A stretch of 11,850 nt of DNA from Lactobacillus sp. CBA3605 (GCF_002970915.1 NZ_CP027192.1:1-11850), one strand, 5' to 3'. Positions 5,860 through 11,416 are shown, counted from the first letter of the stretch. The notes: a model not told the origin generated them from the sequence alone. Made by a program: numbers and translations.

Positions 5860-6061
5860 GGTAGATTGTAAAATTGATCCGAACGCTGTTCGGACAAAAA
5901 AGATCAGCTTCCTTTAAAATGGTGTTTACCACAAACCCATCTTTTAGGAGCTGATCTTTTGTCTAGTATAACCTATTCCGAACGAATTAAAATCGAAACC
6001 TTTTGTGAACTAGGGCTGTCCAATATCCAAATGGGCGTTCGGATTAATTTTACAATCTACC
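5860..6061 (+). mobile_element. Internally deleted IS30-family element (ISLpl1-like)
   Basis: The 202-bp element has inverted ends of about 28 bp: it starts GGTAGATTGTAAAATT and finishes AATTTTACAATCTACC, with CCGAACGC / GCGTTCGG continuing the match inward. It keeps the left end, the transposase ribosome site and the first 28 or so transposase codons, then jumps directly to the right end. The rest of a roughly 1-kb IS30-type element is missing. Both ends are intact, so a complete relative could in principle mobilise it like a MITE. No convincing target duplication was seen. Confidence 0.8.
5898..5960 (+). promoter_or_regulatory. Hairpin sequestering the transposase ribosome site
   Basis: The segment 5898-5913 pairs with 5946-5960 in a 15-bp stem with one bulged base. 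The right arm contains the AGGAG ribosome site (5946-5950) and the first two bases of the TTG start at 5959. Other insertion sequences use such stems to block transposase translation from transcripts that enter from outside. Confidence 0.6.
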
Positions 6062-6129
6062 ATAAGCCTACCGATTTTTTAATATTATTTTATTCATCAA
6101 TTTCCGGCGCCGACCCAAGCTCTGCCTGA
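5959..6129 (+). pseudogene. Truncated IS30-family transposase, N-terminal fragment
   Basis: Starting at TTG with AGGAG 8 nt upstream, the first 28 codons read SSITYSERIKIETFCELG followed by LSNIQMGVR, the N-terminal DNA-binding part of ISLpl1-type IS30 transposases. The frame then runs into the right inverted repeat, leaves the element at 6061 and ends at a TGA at 6127-6129 inside the oppositely oriented dps gene. The resulting 56-codon chimera lacks the DDE catalytic domain, so it cannot act as a transposase. The N-terminal part might still bind IS ends, but that is speculation. Confidence 0.75.
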
Positions 6130-6557
6130 ATCATCCAGATTTTCTTCTCAATTGCGGTTTTGAGACCAATGAAAATATCTTGGGTACTGAAGTCTTTTTC
6201 AACATCGGATACTTCAATGCCGTGTTGGTAAAGGTCTTCCAAGTAACGATAGCCATCAACTAAGTGTGCGAGGCGTTCTGGGGTTGTTTTGTCCCATTCA
6301 CCAGGCCAGTCTTGAATCTTAGTGTTTTCGGCCATTTCTTTTAAGGTCGAGTAAGGACTGCCATCAAGCGCAATCAGCCGTTCAGAAATGACATCGAGTT
6401 GGCTGTCAATTTCTTCCATGAACTCATCCATCAAGGGGTGCAACTTCAAAAAGTTGGGTCCACGCATGTACCAATGCGTCTGATGGATAATCATTGACAT
6501 CTGGCTCAAATCGGCAACGAGTTGATTTAATACTGCTTTGGTTTTCGTATATTTCAT
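6090..6557 (-). CDS. dps: Dps-family ferritin-like DNA-protection protein
   Basis: 155 aa, normal for Dps (a 12-mer mini-ferritin that oxidises and stores iron, and in some species binds DNA). The ferroxidase signature is complete: H28 and W29 in HQTHWYMRGPNF, H40 and D44 in LHPLMDEF, then D55 and E59 in the following helix, matching H51, H63, D67, D78 and E82 of E. coli Dps. No long basic N-terminal tail is present, so direct DNA binding is uncertain. The ATG has a strong AAGGAG ribosome site. The gene is a single transcription unit boxed between IS30 ends at 6061 and 6688, with no own terminator visible before the IS. Plasmid-borne dps would lower Fenton chemistry under peroxide stress. Confidence 0.93.
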   Translation of the reverse strand: MKYTKTKAVLNQLVADLSQMSMIIHQTHWYMRGPNFLKLHPLMDEFMEEIDSQLDVISERLIALDGSPYSTLKEMAENTKIQDWPGEWDKTTPERLAHLVDGYRYLEDLYQHGIEVSDVEKDFSTQDIFIGLKTAIEKKIWMIQAELGSAPEIDE

Positions 6558-6583
6558 TAGATTGATCTCCTTTCGATATGGTT

Positions 6584-6612
6584 ATTATAACTTAGTGGTA
6601 GCTTAATCTGAA
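6584..6612 (-). promoter_or_regulatory. dps promoter
   Basis: The minus strand shows a perfect TATAAT (plus 6584-6589) with TTCAGA 17 bp upstream (plus 6607-6612), a 4-of-6 match to the -35. The -10 is about 27 nt before the ATG at 6557. No obvious PerR or Fur box was recognised. Confidence 0.55.
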
Positions 6613-6687
6613 ACGTTATACACTGGCAAATTAAGTTATTTATAGCCCGTAGAATTAAGTCGTTTTGAAAAGATGGAGACGTTAATT

Positions 6688-6705
6688 GGTAGATTGTAAA
6701 ATTAA
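6688..6705 (+). mobile_element. Solitary IS30 end
   Basis: GGTAGATTGTAAAATTAA repeats the outer 16 bp of the element at 5860-6061 in the orientation of its left end. The sequence beyond it is unrelated to IS30 and belongs to a truncated CDS. This is the leftover of a second IS30 copy, deleted except for its end. Confidence 0.65.
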
Positions 6706-6950
6706 ATAAATCTACAATTGAATTTTATTTACCTTATGAAGATGTTCAAAACGCGTTAAAGGAAAGTGCGCAAAACCCCTTTATACGTACAAAGGATGAA
6801 TGGGTAGTGGGTAACAATGAGTGTAAATTAAATAAGGCACAAAAAAGGATGCTTAAGGATAAAGAAATATATAATCATTTCAATTTAGAAAATATTTTCA
6901 GTTTCATCAAGACGGAGCTAAACAAGATAGTGCATGACATCGATGACTAA
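6693..6950 (+). pseudogene. C-terminal fragment of an unrecognised CDS
   Basis: An 85-codon reading frame runs from inside the solitary IS30 end to TAA at 6948-6950 without a usable start. The first codons come from the IS end. The native part reads STIEFYLPYEDVQNALKE, then NPFIRTKDEWVVGNNECKLN, then a Lys-rich helix and FSFIKTELNKIVHDIDD. It looks like a real protein C-terminus whose front was removed by the IS30-associated deletion. Composition is strongly AT-rich. Family not recognised. Confidence 0.5.
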
Positions 6951-7029
6951 TACTTTAACACCAAACAGAAAGGGGCTATGAATATATAGGGTCTATAATT
7001 ACCAAATCGCCCCTCTAAAACATTGAAAG
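6951..7029. other. Short intergenic stretch with an inverted repeat
   Basis: AGGGGC (6971-6976) and GCCCCT (7009-7014) bracket a 32-nt AT-rich loop. It lies between the truncated CDS and the terminator at 7030-7070. It could be the fragment's own weak terminator. No gene is visible. Confidence 0.35.
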
Positions 7030-7070
7030 AATAACCCCTAATATCTGCATTATAGATATTAGGGGTTATT
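7030..7070. terminator. Strong bidirectional hairpin terminator
   Basis: A 17-bp perfect stem (7030-7046 with 7054-7070) with a 7-nt loop contains ACCCCTAATATC. It is followed by TATTTTAATATT on the plus strand. It lies downstream of the truncated CDS (plus) and of the YafQ-like toxin gene (minus), so it serves convergent transcripts. Confidence 0.75.
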
Positions 7071-7098
7071 TATTTTAATATTAAAGAAATAACTTCTT

Positions 7099-7455
7099 TC
7101 ATTTGTCATTTTTTCGATACCCTTTAGAACGATTTTGCCCAGGAAATAAACGATCATGCGATCCGACTCGAATTCCAATTAAGACTAGTTCATCTTTATC
7201 AATCGTATAAACAACTAGGACATCGTTAGTTTCGCTTGGCGTTCTGTTTTTCGGGGTATCTCGTAAGTGAAATTCATTATACCCGCTCATTCGCCGATTA
7301 AGCTCATGATCTTCAAATTCTGGTGGTAATTGTTGTTGTTCGAGCAATAGGTCAATGGCTGCTCGAACTTCGTCAATAATAGTTTTATCTAAACTGGCTA
7401 ATCGCTTTAGGTCAGCATTAAAGGTTGCACGTGGTTTAAATCTTAATTTTTTCAT
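7099..7455 (-). CDS. YafQ-like RelE-superfamily mRNA interferase toxin
   Basis: 118 aa. The fold and key positions match YafQ: LPPEFEDHEL with H50, YNEFHL with H63, then VGSHDRLF with H100 and F104, corresponding to the catalytic His and Phe residues of E. coli YafQ. Proteins of this family cleave mRNA on the ribosome and slow growth when their antitoxin is lost. An extra loop of about a dozen residues (DTPKNRTPSETN) lies between H63 and the following strand, absent from short YafQ proteins. The start codon shares one base with the antitoxin stop (TAATG), so translation is coupled. The partner is Phd/YefM-like rather than the DinJ/RelB type normally paired with YafQ. Function as a plasmid stability toxin is inferred from family and context. 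Confidence 0.87.
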   Translation of the reverse strand: MKKLRFKPRATFNADLKRLASLDKTIIDEVRAAIDLLLEQQQLPPEFEDHELNRRMSGYNEFHLRDTPKNRTPSETNDVLVVYTIDKDELVLIGIRVGSHDRLFPGQNRSKGYRKNDK

Positions 7456-7733
7456 TATTTAAACTGACCCCAATAATCATCATTTGATTCAACAATTTCA
7501 TCGTCAGGTAAAACATGGCGTTTAATTAACTGATCACGTGCAATTGCATATTCTAACGAACCTTCTTTAGCTTTTAATGCTCTTTCTAGCCAGTCCATTT
7601 TTTCTTGTGAAACGATGGCTACTGCGCGACTATTTGAACGAGCAATATAAACGGTTTCGTCTTCGTCATTAACTTGATCTAAATATTTTTTTAGGTTAGC
7701 GCGAAAATCGCTCTGTGTTAGTGCTAATGTCAT
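7455..7733 (-). CDS. Phd/YefM-family antitoxin
   Basis: 92 aa. The N-terminal half carries the Phd/YefM pattern: a first helix with FRANLKKYLDQVN, then a strand ETVYIARSNSRAVAIVSQE, which makes the DNA-binding dimer. The acidic C-terminal tail (LPDDEIVESNDDYWGQF) would wrap and neutralise the toxin. It is the first gene of the toxin-antitoxin operon. Upstream of it lie four TGTAC repeats, the core of the operator known for YefM, and the promoter overlaps these, which supports autorepression. The ATG has a modest ribosome site (AAAGGG). Confidence 0.88.
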   Translation of the reverse strand: MTLALTQSDFRANLKKYLDQVNDEDETVYIARSNSRAVAIVSQEKMDWLERALKAKEGSLEYAIARDQLIKRHVLPDDEIVESNDDYWGQFK

Positions 7734-7748
7734 ATTTACCGCCCTTTC

Positions 7749-7793
7749 ATTGTACTTAATATTGTACTTAATATTGTACTTTAATTTGTACTA
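7749..7793. promoter_or_regulatory. Operator: four TGTAC repeats between antitoxin and recombinase
   Basis: TTGTACT occurs four times, with TGTAC cores at 7751, 7763, 7775 and 7788 (spacing 12, 12 and 13 bp). The YefM operator of E. coli is built on a TGTACA core, so these are likely antitoxin-binding sites. They fill the gap between the antitoxin gene (minus) and the tyrosine recombinase (plus), so one bound array could govern both. Confidence 0.6.
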
Positions 7794-7801
7794 AAAATCA
7801 A
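7773..7801 (-). promoter_or_regulatory. Promoter of the YafQ/Phd operon
   Basis: The minus strand has TTGATT (plus 7796-7801), a 17-bp spacer and TACAAT (plus 7773-7778). The -10 and spacer coincide with two of the TGTAC repeats, so bound antitoxin would block RNA polymerase. Confidence 0.6.
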
Positions 7802-7821
7802 TTTTTTAAGGAGCTAAAACT

Positions 7822-8409
7822 ATGCAACAAGTTGTCTTACCCATCAAAGATTCAAACGTTCTCAAAGAGGTTCAAGATACCTTACTCAACAACTTTAAAG
7901 CTGGCCGGCGTAACTATACAGTTTTTCAAGTTGGTAAAGCGACACTGTTGCGAGTCAGTGATGTCATGCGCTTAAAACAAACCGATATTTTTAATCCGGA
8001 CGGTTCTATTAAACAAAATGCGTTCATTCACGACCGAAAAACGGGTAAGCCTAATACCTTGTATCTTAAACCAGTTCAAACAGAGCTCTTATTGTACCGT
8101 CAATGGCTACTTGATCATAGACTAGCCTCTGAATGGCTCTTTCCTTCCATTCAACACCCCGAGCGCCATATTACAGAAAAACAATTTTACAAAATCATGA
8201 GTAAGGTTGGCGATCTGTTAGGAATTAATTATCTGGGTACTCATACGATGCGCAAAACCGGGGCTTATCGCGTCTACACACAATCTAATTATAATATTGG
8301 TTTGGTCATGAATTTGCTCAATCATTCCAGTGAAGCAATGACTTTAGCTTATTTAGGCTTAGACCAGGCTAGTACTGAAACGATGCTAGATCAAATTGAT
8401 TTTGGTTGA
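7822..8409 (+). CDS. Small tyrosine recombinase (phage-integrase family)
   Basis: 195 aa, consisting almost only of the catalytic domain and lacking the N-terminal SAM-like core-binding domain of XerC/D. The catalytic set is complete: R44 in LLRVSD, K76 near DRKTGKPN, H141 and R144 in THTMRKTG, H168 in LLNHSS, and Y177 in MTLAYLG. Such short recombinases are common on lactobacillus plasmids and are suspected of resolving multimers or inverting segments; the target site here is unknown. AAGGAG lies 8 nt before the ATG. The gene is divergent from the Phd/YafQ pair and shares its operator region. No terminator follows; the HigB-like gene begins 51 bp later with its own promoter. Confidence 0.9.
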   Translation: MQQVVLPIKDSNVLKEVQDTLLNNFKAGRRNYTVFQVGKATLLRVSDVMRLKQTDIFNPDGSIKQNAFIHDRKTGKPNTLYLKPVQTELLLYRQWLLDHRLASEWLFPSIQHPERHITEKQFYKIMSKVGDLLGINYLGTHTMRKTGAYRVYTQSNYNIGLVMNLLNHSSEAMTLAYLGLDQASTETMLDQIDFG

Positions 8410-8445
8410 ATGCAATAGCGTATAACTTTAAAATAATAATATATA

Positions 8446-8454
8446 TGGTATAAT
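8446..8454 (+). promoter_or_regulatory. Extended -10 promoter giving a leaderless toxin mRNA
   Basis: TGGTATAAT (8446-8454) is an extended -10 with perfect TATAAT. Only 6 nt separate it from the ATG at 8461, so transcription should start at or next to the start codon. No ribosome binding site exists upstream of the ATG. Confidence 0.6.
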
Positions 8455-8460
8455 TCAAAT

Positions 8461-8832
8461 ATGGAAAAGCCAGAATTTGAAACTTACAAACGTCCCAATG
8501 GTCATGATGAATTCGATGAATGGTTACAGCAACTGCCAATTAAAGATCGCGCTAAATTACTGCAAGTGATTACAGATACGCAGGATCAAGGTTTACTAGT
8601 CGCTCAACGCATGACTTGGGTTAAAAAGATAGAATCAGCTAAAAATTTATATGAATTAAGAAGTAAGGTATCCAGTAATATTCAACGGGCATTATACTTT
8701 CACGTTAAGGGACCAAAATATGTGATTACCCATGGGTTTACCAAAAAGACACAAAAAACACCACCCGCTGAAATTAAACATGCGATTGAATTACGAACTG
8801 AATGGGAGGATAGTCAAAATGAAAATCAATGA
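8461..8832 (+). CDS. HigB-like (gp49/DUF891-type) RelE-superfamily toxin
   Basis: 123 aa. Diagnostic blocks are EFDEWLQQLPIKDRAKLL near the N-terminus, VKKIESAKNLYELR (about 54-67), a strand RALYFHV, and THGFTKKTQKTP (about 90-101), the signature of the gp49/HigB branch of RelE-like toxins. Proteins of this group cleave mRNA. The gene order toxin then antitoxin is the HigBA arrangement. The start at 8461 is required to include the conserved N-terminal helix, yet no Shine-Dalgarno precedes it; a promoter -10 lies 6 nt upstream, so translation is probably leaderless and weak. The 3' end overlaps the antitoxin start by 14 bp. Confidence 0.88.
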   Translation: MEKPEFETYKRPNGHDEFDEWLQQLPIKDRAKLLQVITDTQDQGLLVAQRMTWVKKIESAKNLYELRSKVSSNIQRALYFHVKGPKYVITHGFTKKTQKTPPAEIKHAIELRTEWEDSQNENQ

Positions 8833-9088
8833 TATTTTAACCCGGGAATTAAAAGACCCTAAGTTTGCTGAAGCTTATCATGCTGACAAGGAAAAATCTG
8901 CCAGTGCCTTAGCGTTGTATCATACTCGTGAAGAAGCTGGCCTAACTCAGGCCGATTTAGCTGAAAGAGCAAACGTCCCTCAATCCACCATTGCTAGAAT
9001 CGAACGTGGCGATAATGTAACGTTTGATAAACTAGCTGAAATTGCCCATGCTATGGGTAAAACAATTAAAATTGAATTTACTCAATAA
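8819..9088 (+). CDS. HigA-like XRE-family antitoxin
   Basis: 89 aa with an HTH_3 domain at about 33-85: the helix-turn-helix is GLTQADLAERANVPQSTIAR followed by IERGDNVTFDKLAEIAHAMG. An N-terminal helix (DILTRELKDPKFAEAYH) typically contacts the toxin. The start at 8819 was chosen because GGGAGG lies 9 nt upstream and the family begins here; a longer in-frame extension overlaps the toxin gene. The antitoxin has a strong ribosome site while the toxin has none, which would favour antitoxin excess. It probably represses its own operon. Followed by a strong terminator. Confidence 0.9.
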   Translation: MKINDILTRELKDPKFAEAYHADKEKSASALALYHTREEAGLTQADLAERANVPQSTIARIERGDNVTFDKLAEIAHAMGKTIKIEFTQ

Positions 9089-9112
9089 GTTAGACCTTTA
9101 AAGAGGTATTTG

Positions 9113-9145
9113 GCAGCAGTTGATTTAATCAACTGCTGCTTTTTT
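9113..9145 (+). terminator. Rho-independent terminator after the HigBA-like pair
   Basis: A near-perfect palindrome at 9113-9139 (13-bp arms, GCAGCAGTTGATT and its complement) is followed by six T residues (9140-9145). It closes the toxin-antitoxin operon and insulates the mobilisation region. Confidence 0.85.
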
Positions 9146-9150
9146 GATCA

Positions 9151-9540
9151 AGCTAAATTAGCTTGCGCCGTTTGCGCAAAACTCCGCCTGAAAGGCTCCT
9201 GCTGAAGGCATGCTCATGATGCAAAATCATTCGGCCGACAGCCCCTGTCTGGAAGACTTTTTTACTCAAATTCCGATAGCAATTTTGAGTAAAAACGCGA
9301 AGCAATGCCAAAAAGTGGCTAGCCAATCGGCTAACCATTTTGGCATTGCACAGCGAACTTGGGGGTCAAGGGGGAGCGTTAGCTGTCCCCCTTGCAAGCA
9401 CCGCAGCTGCCACAAACGTAGTCTTGTGGCTAGCATGCGGGTTGCTTGCCAATCCTCTGTTATTCGATTATCATTAGGAGGTCATCAGCCGTCGGCTGAT
9501 CCGACTTTTGATATCTCGAATAACTTTGCCGCAGGGCAAC
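9151..9540 (+). other. oriT: Candidate origin of transfer (oriT)
   Basis: This 390-bp gene-free stretch directly upstream of mobC is packed with inverted repeats. They are 9163-9168/9174-9179, 9259-9270/9284-9295 (12 bp), 9302-9324/9329-9349 (12 bp plus inner blocks), 9367-9375/9386-9394 (CAAGGGGGA and complement), 9394-9449 (GCAAGC, GCA and GCCACAA blocks), and 9459-9467/9516-9524 enclosing ATCAGCCG/CGGCTGAT. Position and structure fit the oriT of mobilisable plasmids. AATCCTCTG just after the 9394-9449 repeat loosely resembles the RP4-type MOBP nic consensus and is the best nick candidate by eye. The exact nick cannot be fixed from sequence alone. Confidence 0.65.
9446..9474 (+). promoter_or_regulatory. 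mobC promoter inside oriT
   Basis: TTGCCA (9446-9451), a 17-bp spacer and TATCAT (9469-9474) make a good promoter, each box one mismatch from consensus. It lies between and partly inside the last two inverted repeats of the oriT, so relaxosome binding would repress mob transcription. Confidence 0.6.
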
Positions 9541-9553
9541 GGAGGTGGGACTT

Positions 9554-9907
9554 GTGAACGAACCACAAAATCTGGCTAGCACAAAAAAGACGACTCAGGT
9601 TCATCGTCAGGCTAGCAAACAAATTAATTTTCGGGTGAGTGAACCGGACTATTTAAAGCTGGCGCGTTCGGCGCAAACTTTAAATCTGTCCGTGCCGGCT
9701 TTTGTCAAAAAGAAGGCCCAGGGGGCGCGCTTAGTTGCCCCTAAGATTGCTGCCCAAGATGCCCAGAACATCACTCATCAGTTAGCTAAAATTGGCGGTA
9801 ATCTTAATCAATTGGCCCATCATGCTAATCAAGGTGGTCAAATCGATCCCCAAGCATTAAAGGATTTACAAAACGAGGTGCAACGCGTATGGCAACAACT
9901 CACATAA
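9554..9907 (+). CDS. mobC: MobC-family relaxosome accessory protein
   Basis: 117 aa. The N-terminal part has a ribbon-helix-helix-like pattern (KQINFRVSEPDYLKLARSAQ), and the C-terminal part has the MobC signature ITHQLAKIGGNLNQLAHHAN. MobC proteins bind oriT and help the relaxase open the strands at the nick. Start choice: GGAGGTG at 9541-9547 is a near-perfect ribosome site and the GTG at 9554 lies 6 nt beyond it; the GTG at 9545 is inside that site and unlikely. It sits directly after the oriT repeats. The 3' end overlaps the relaxase gene by 19 bp, so the two are translated together. Confidence 0.88.
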   Translation: MNEPQNLASTKKTTQVHRQASKQINFRVSEPDYLKLARSAQTLNLSVPAFVKKKAQGARLVAPKIAAQDAQNITHQLAKIGGNLNQLAHHANQGGQIDPQALKDLQNEVQRVWQQLT

Positions 9908-11058
9908 AACGTTCCACCAGTGCATCTAGGTTAGTCAATTACGCTGAAAAACGAGCCATCAAAAAAGATGGCCTCAATTTAGATATTCAGTACGCTAAAA
10001 GCGAATTTAAACAAGTGCGGGCCGTCTATGGCAATCCTGGTAAAACCCAAGCGTATGCCAGCCGGATTGCCTTTAGCCCGTTGGAATTTAATCCGCAAGA
10101 TCCTCATGATCAGACAACGGTTTTAGCCGTTGCCAAAGAAGTTTATGCCAAAGCCTATCCCAATCAACAGGTGGCCCTTTATGAACATGCCGATACCGAT
10201 TCGTTACACGTCCATGCCGTCATTGGCGCGATTAACCTGGAAACCGGGCAAAAAATGCACGGTAATTGGCACCAATATCGCGATCACTTAGTCCACATCA
10301 CGGATCAAGTGTGCCAGGAACATGGCTTAATGGTCACCCGGCCCGATCCTAACCGTCACGAGAAACGCTCAATGGCCGAAATTAAGCTCCGGGCTAAACA
10401 GCAGCCCACTTGGAAAGATCAAATCCGCCAAGCCGTCGATCACACCATGCAGAACCCCCTGATTCGCGATTTTCAGGCCTTTCAGGACGACTTGAAACAA
10501 CAGGCAGTTAAAGTATGGGAACGGGGCAAAAATCTCACCTATCAGCTATTAGGGACCAATTACAAGTCTCGGGGAACCAAACTCGGGCTTGATTATGAAA
10601 AGGAGACGATTTTTAATGAGTTGGCAAGCCGACAAAACCAAACAAGAACCAACCAGCAACCAGAACGAACCGTTAACCCAACAATTGACCCAGCTCAATC
10701 AGACCATAGCCGAACTCCGGAATTACCAGGGCACTCAGATTCAACTGCAAGCCACAGCCAAAACGTCCCTCGATCAACAACTTCATCAGATCGAACAGAC
10801 CGCCCAACAAGTCAACCAACAGTTTCAGACGACCTTAAACAACTTAGACAGCAGCAACGCCAGCTCGCAGGCCCAATTAAAACAGACCTTACAAAGCGCC
10901 TACGCAGCATTCCAAAAGCAGACCAACCTGATCAGTCAGGAAAATCTGACCGCGCTCAAACAAATTCAAACCGAACAAGCCAAAAACAACCAGCGCCTCA
11001 GCCAACTCAGCGACCAAGTGAACCAGACCATTCAAGAGACGATGGCCCAAGTCGCTGA
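9889..11058 (+). CDS. mobA: MOBP-type relaxase / mobilisation nuclease
   Basis: 389 aa. It nicks oriT and stays covalently attached to the transferred strand. The N-terminal relaxase domain (about 1-220) shows motif I with the likely catalytic Y18 (ASRLVNYAEKRA) and motif III with the metal-binding triad region YEHADTDSLHVHAVIGAIN (H100, H107, H109). The C-terminal 145 residues or so, from ASRQNQTRTN onward, are rich in Q, S, T, P and D, have no predicted fold, and coincide with the stretch where mobB is read in another frame. This tail was probably shaped by the overlapping gene. GAGG lies 10 nt before the ATG. No conjugation pore genes are present, so transfer needs a helper plasmid or ICE. 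Confidence 0.93.
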   Translation: MATTHIKRSTSASRLVNYAEKRAIKKDGLNLDIQYAKSEFKQVRAVYGNPGKTQAYASRIAFSPLEFNPQDPHDQTTVLAVAKEVYAKAYPNQQVALYEHADTDSLHVHAVIGAINLETGQKMHGNWHQYRDHLVHITDQVCQEHGLMVTRPDPNRHEKRSMAEIKLRAKQQPTWKDQIRQAVDHTMQNPLIRDFQAFQDDLKQQAVKVWERGKNLTYQLLGTNYKSRGTKLGLDYEKETIFNELASRQNQTRTNQQPERTVNPTIDPAQSDHSRTPELPGHSDSTASHSQNVPRSTTSSDRTDRPTSQPTVSDDLKQLRQQQRQLAGPIKTDLTKRLRSIPKADQPDQSGKSDRAQTNSNRTSQKQPAPQPTQRPSEPDHSRDDGPSR

Positions 11059-11194
11059 TCAAATGGATCAGCAGTTACAAACCACGAAAAAGCGGTTCTC
11101 GTGGTATGAAATTAAGAATTATCTGCTGGCTGTGATCCCGACTGGTATTCTGACAGGCCTTATTTTCTGGTTATTGACCAAGTATTTCGGTTAG
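10616..11194 (+). CDS. mobB: MobB-like coiled-coil membrane-anchored mobilisation protein
   Basis: 192 aa. A Q-rich polar start leads into a long heptad-like helix (about 20-160, for example NNQRLSQLSDQVNQTIQETM). A single C-terminal membrane segment follows (NYLLAVIPTGILTGLIFWLL) with a short tail. This build, nested within the relaxase gene, is that of MobB proteins of ColE1-like and lactic acid bacterial mob regions, which hold the relaxosome at the membrane and coupling protein. The ATG at 10616 was chosen because AAGGAG lies 10 nt upstream; an in-frame ATG at 10589 has none. About 443 bp overlap mobA in a different frame. No strong terminator follows. Confidence 0.8.
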   Translation: MSWQADKTKQEPTSNQNEPLTQQLTQLNQTIAELRNYQGTQIQLQATAKTSLDQQLHQIEQTAQQVNQQFQTTLNNLDSSNASSQAQLKQTLQSAYAAFQKQTNLISQENLTALKQIQTEQAKNNQRLSQLSDQVNQTIQETMAQVADQMDQQLQTTKKRFSWYEIKNYLLAVIPTGILTGLIFWLLTKYFG

Positions 11195-11336
11195 TTCAAG
11201 TTAAGCTTTCAGGTTTCCGCGTCCTCAATTGCTGACAATTTTATTTCAGGGTTAAACCAAATTGGCGTTTTATTGACATGAATTTAGGATTTTGAAACCA
11301 ATTAACGTATTTTTTCGCTTATTATTGGCTATATTT
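11195..11336. other. Intergenic stretch after mobB
   Basis: AT-rich, no gene seen. A weak hairpin AATTG/CAATT (11227-11231, 11236-11240) followed by TTATTT could end the mob operon. TTGACA at about 11274 has no matching -10. Confidence 0.3.
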
Positions 11337-11409
11337 ATCGTTTCTAAGCCATTTTAAATCAGATCTGGTGTATTTATATGCCAGTTAACTAAAACGGCTG
11401 AGAAACGAT
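11337..11409 (-). repeat. Long imperfect hairpin downstream of the partial leftward gene
   Basis: The arms 11337-11356 and 11390-11409 pair over 20 bp. As minus-strand RNA there is one mismatch and one G-U pair, and the plus-strand version pairs less well. The 33-nt loop holds a further CTGG/CCAG stem. The hairpin starts 8 bp after the stop of the gene at 11417. There is no clear U-run, so it may stabilise the mRNA end or act as a weak terminator. Confidence 0.45.
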
Positions 11410-11416
11410 TTTAGAG

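Noticed and set aside
9153..9557. Plus- and minus-strand ORFs across the oriT region (61 and 115 codons)
   Set aside because: Both run through dense inverted repeats, have no plausible ribosome site and give non-protein-like translations.
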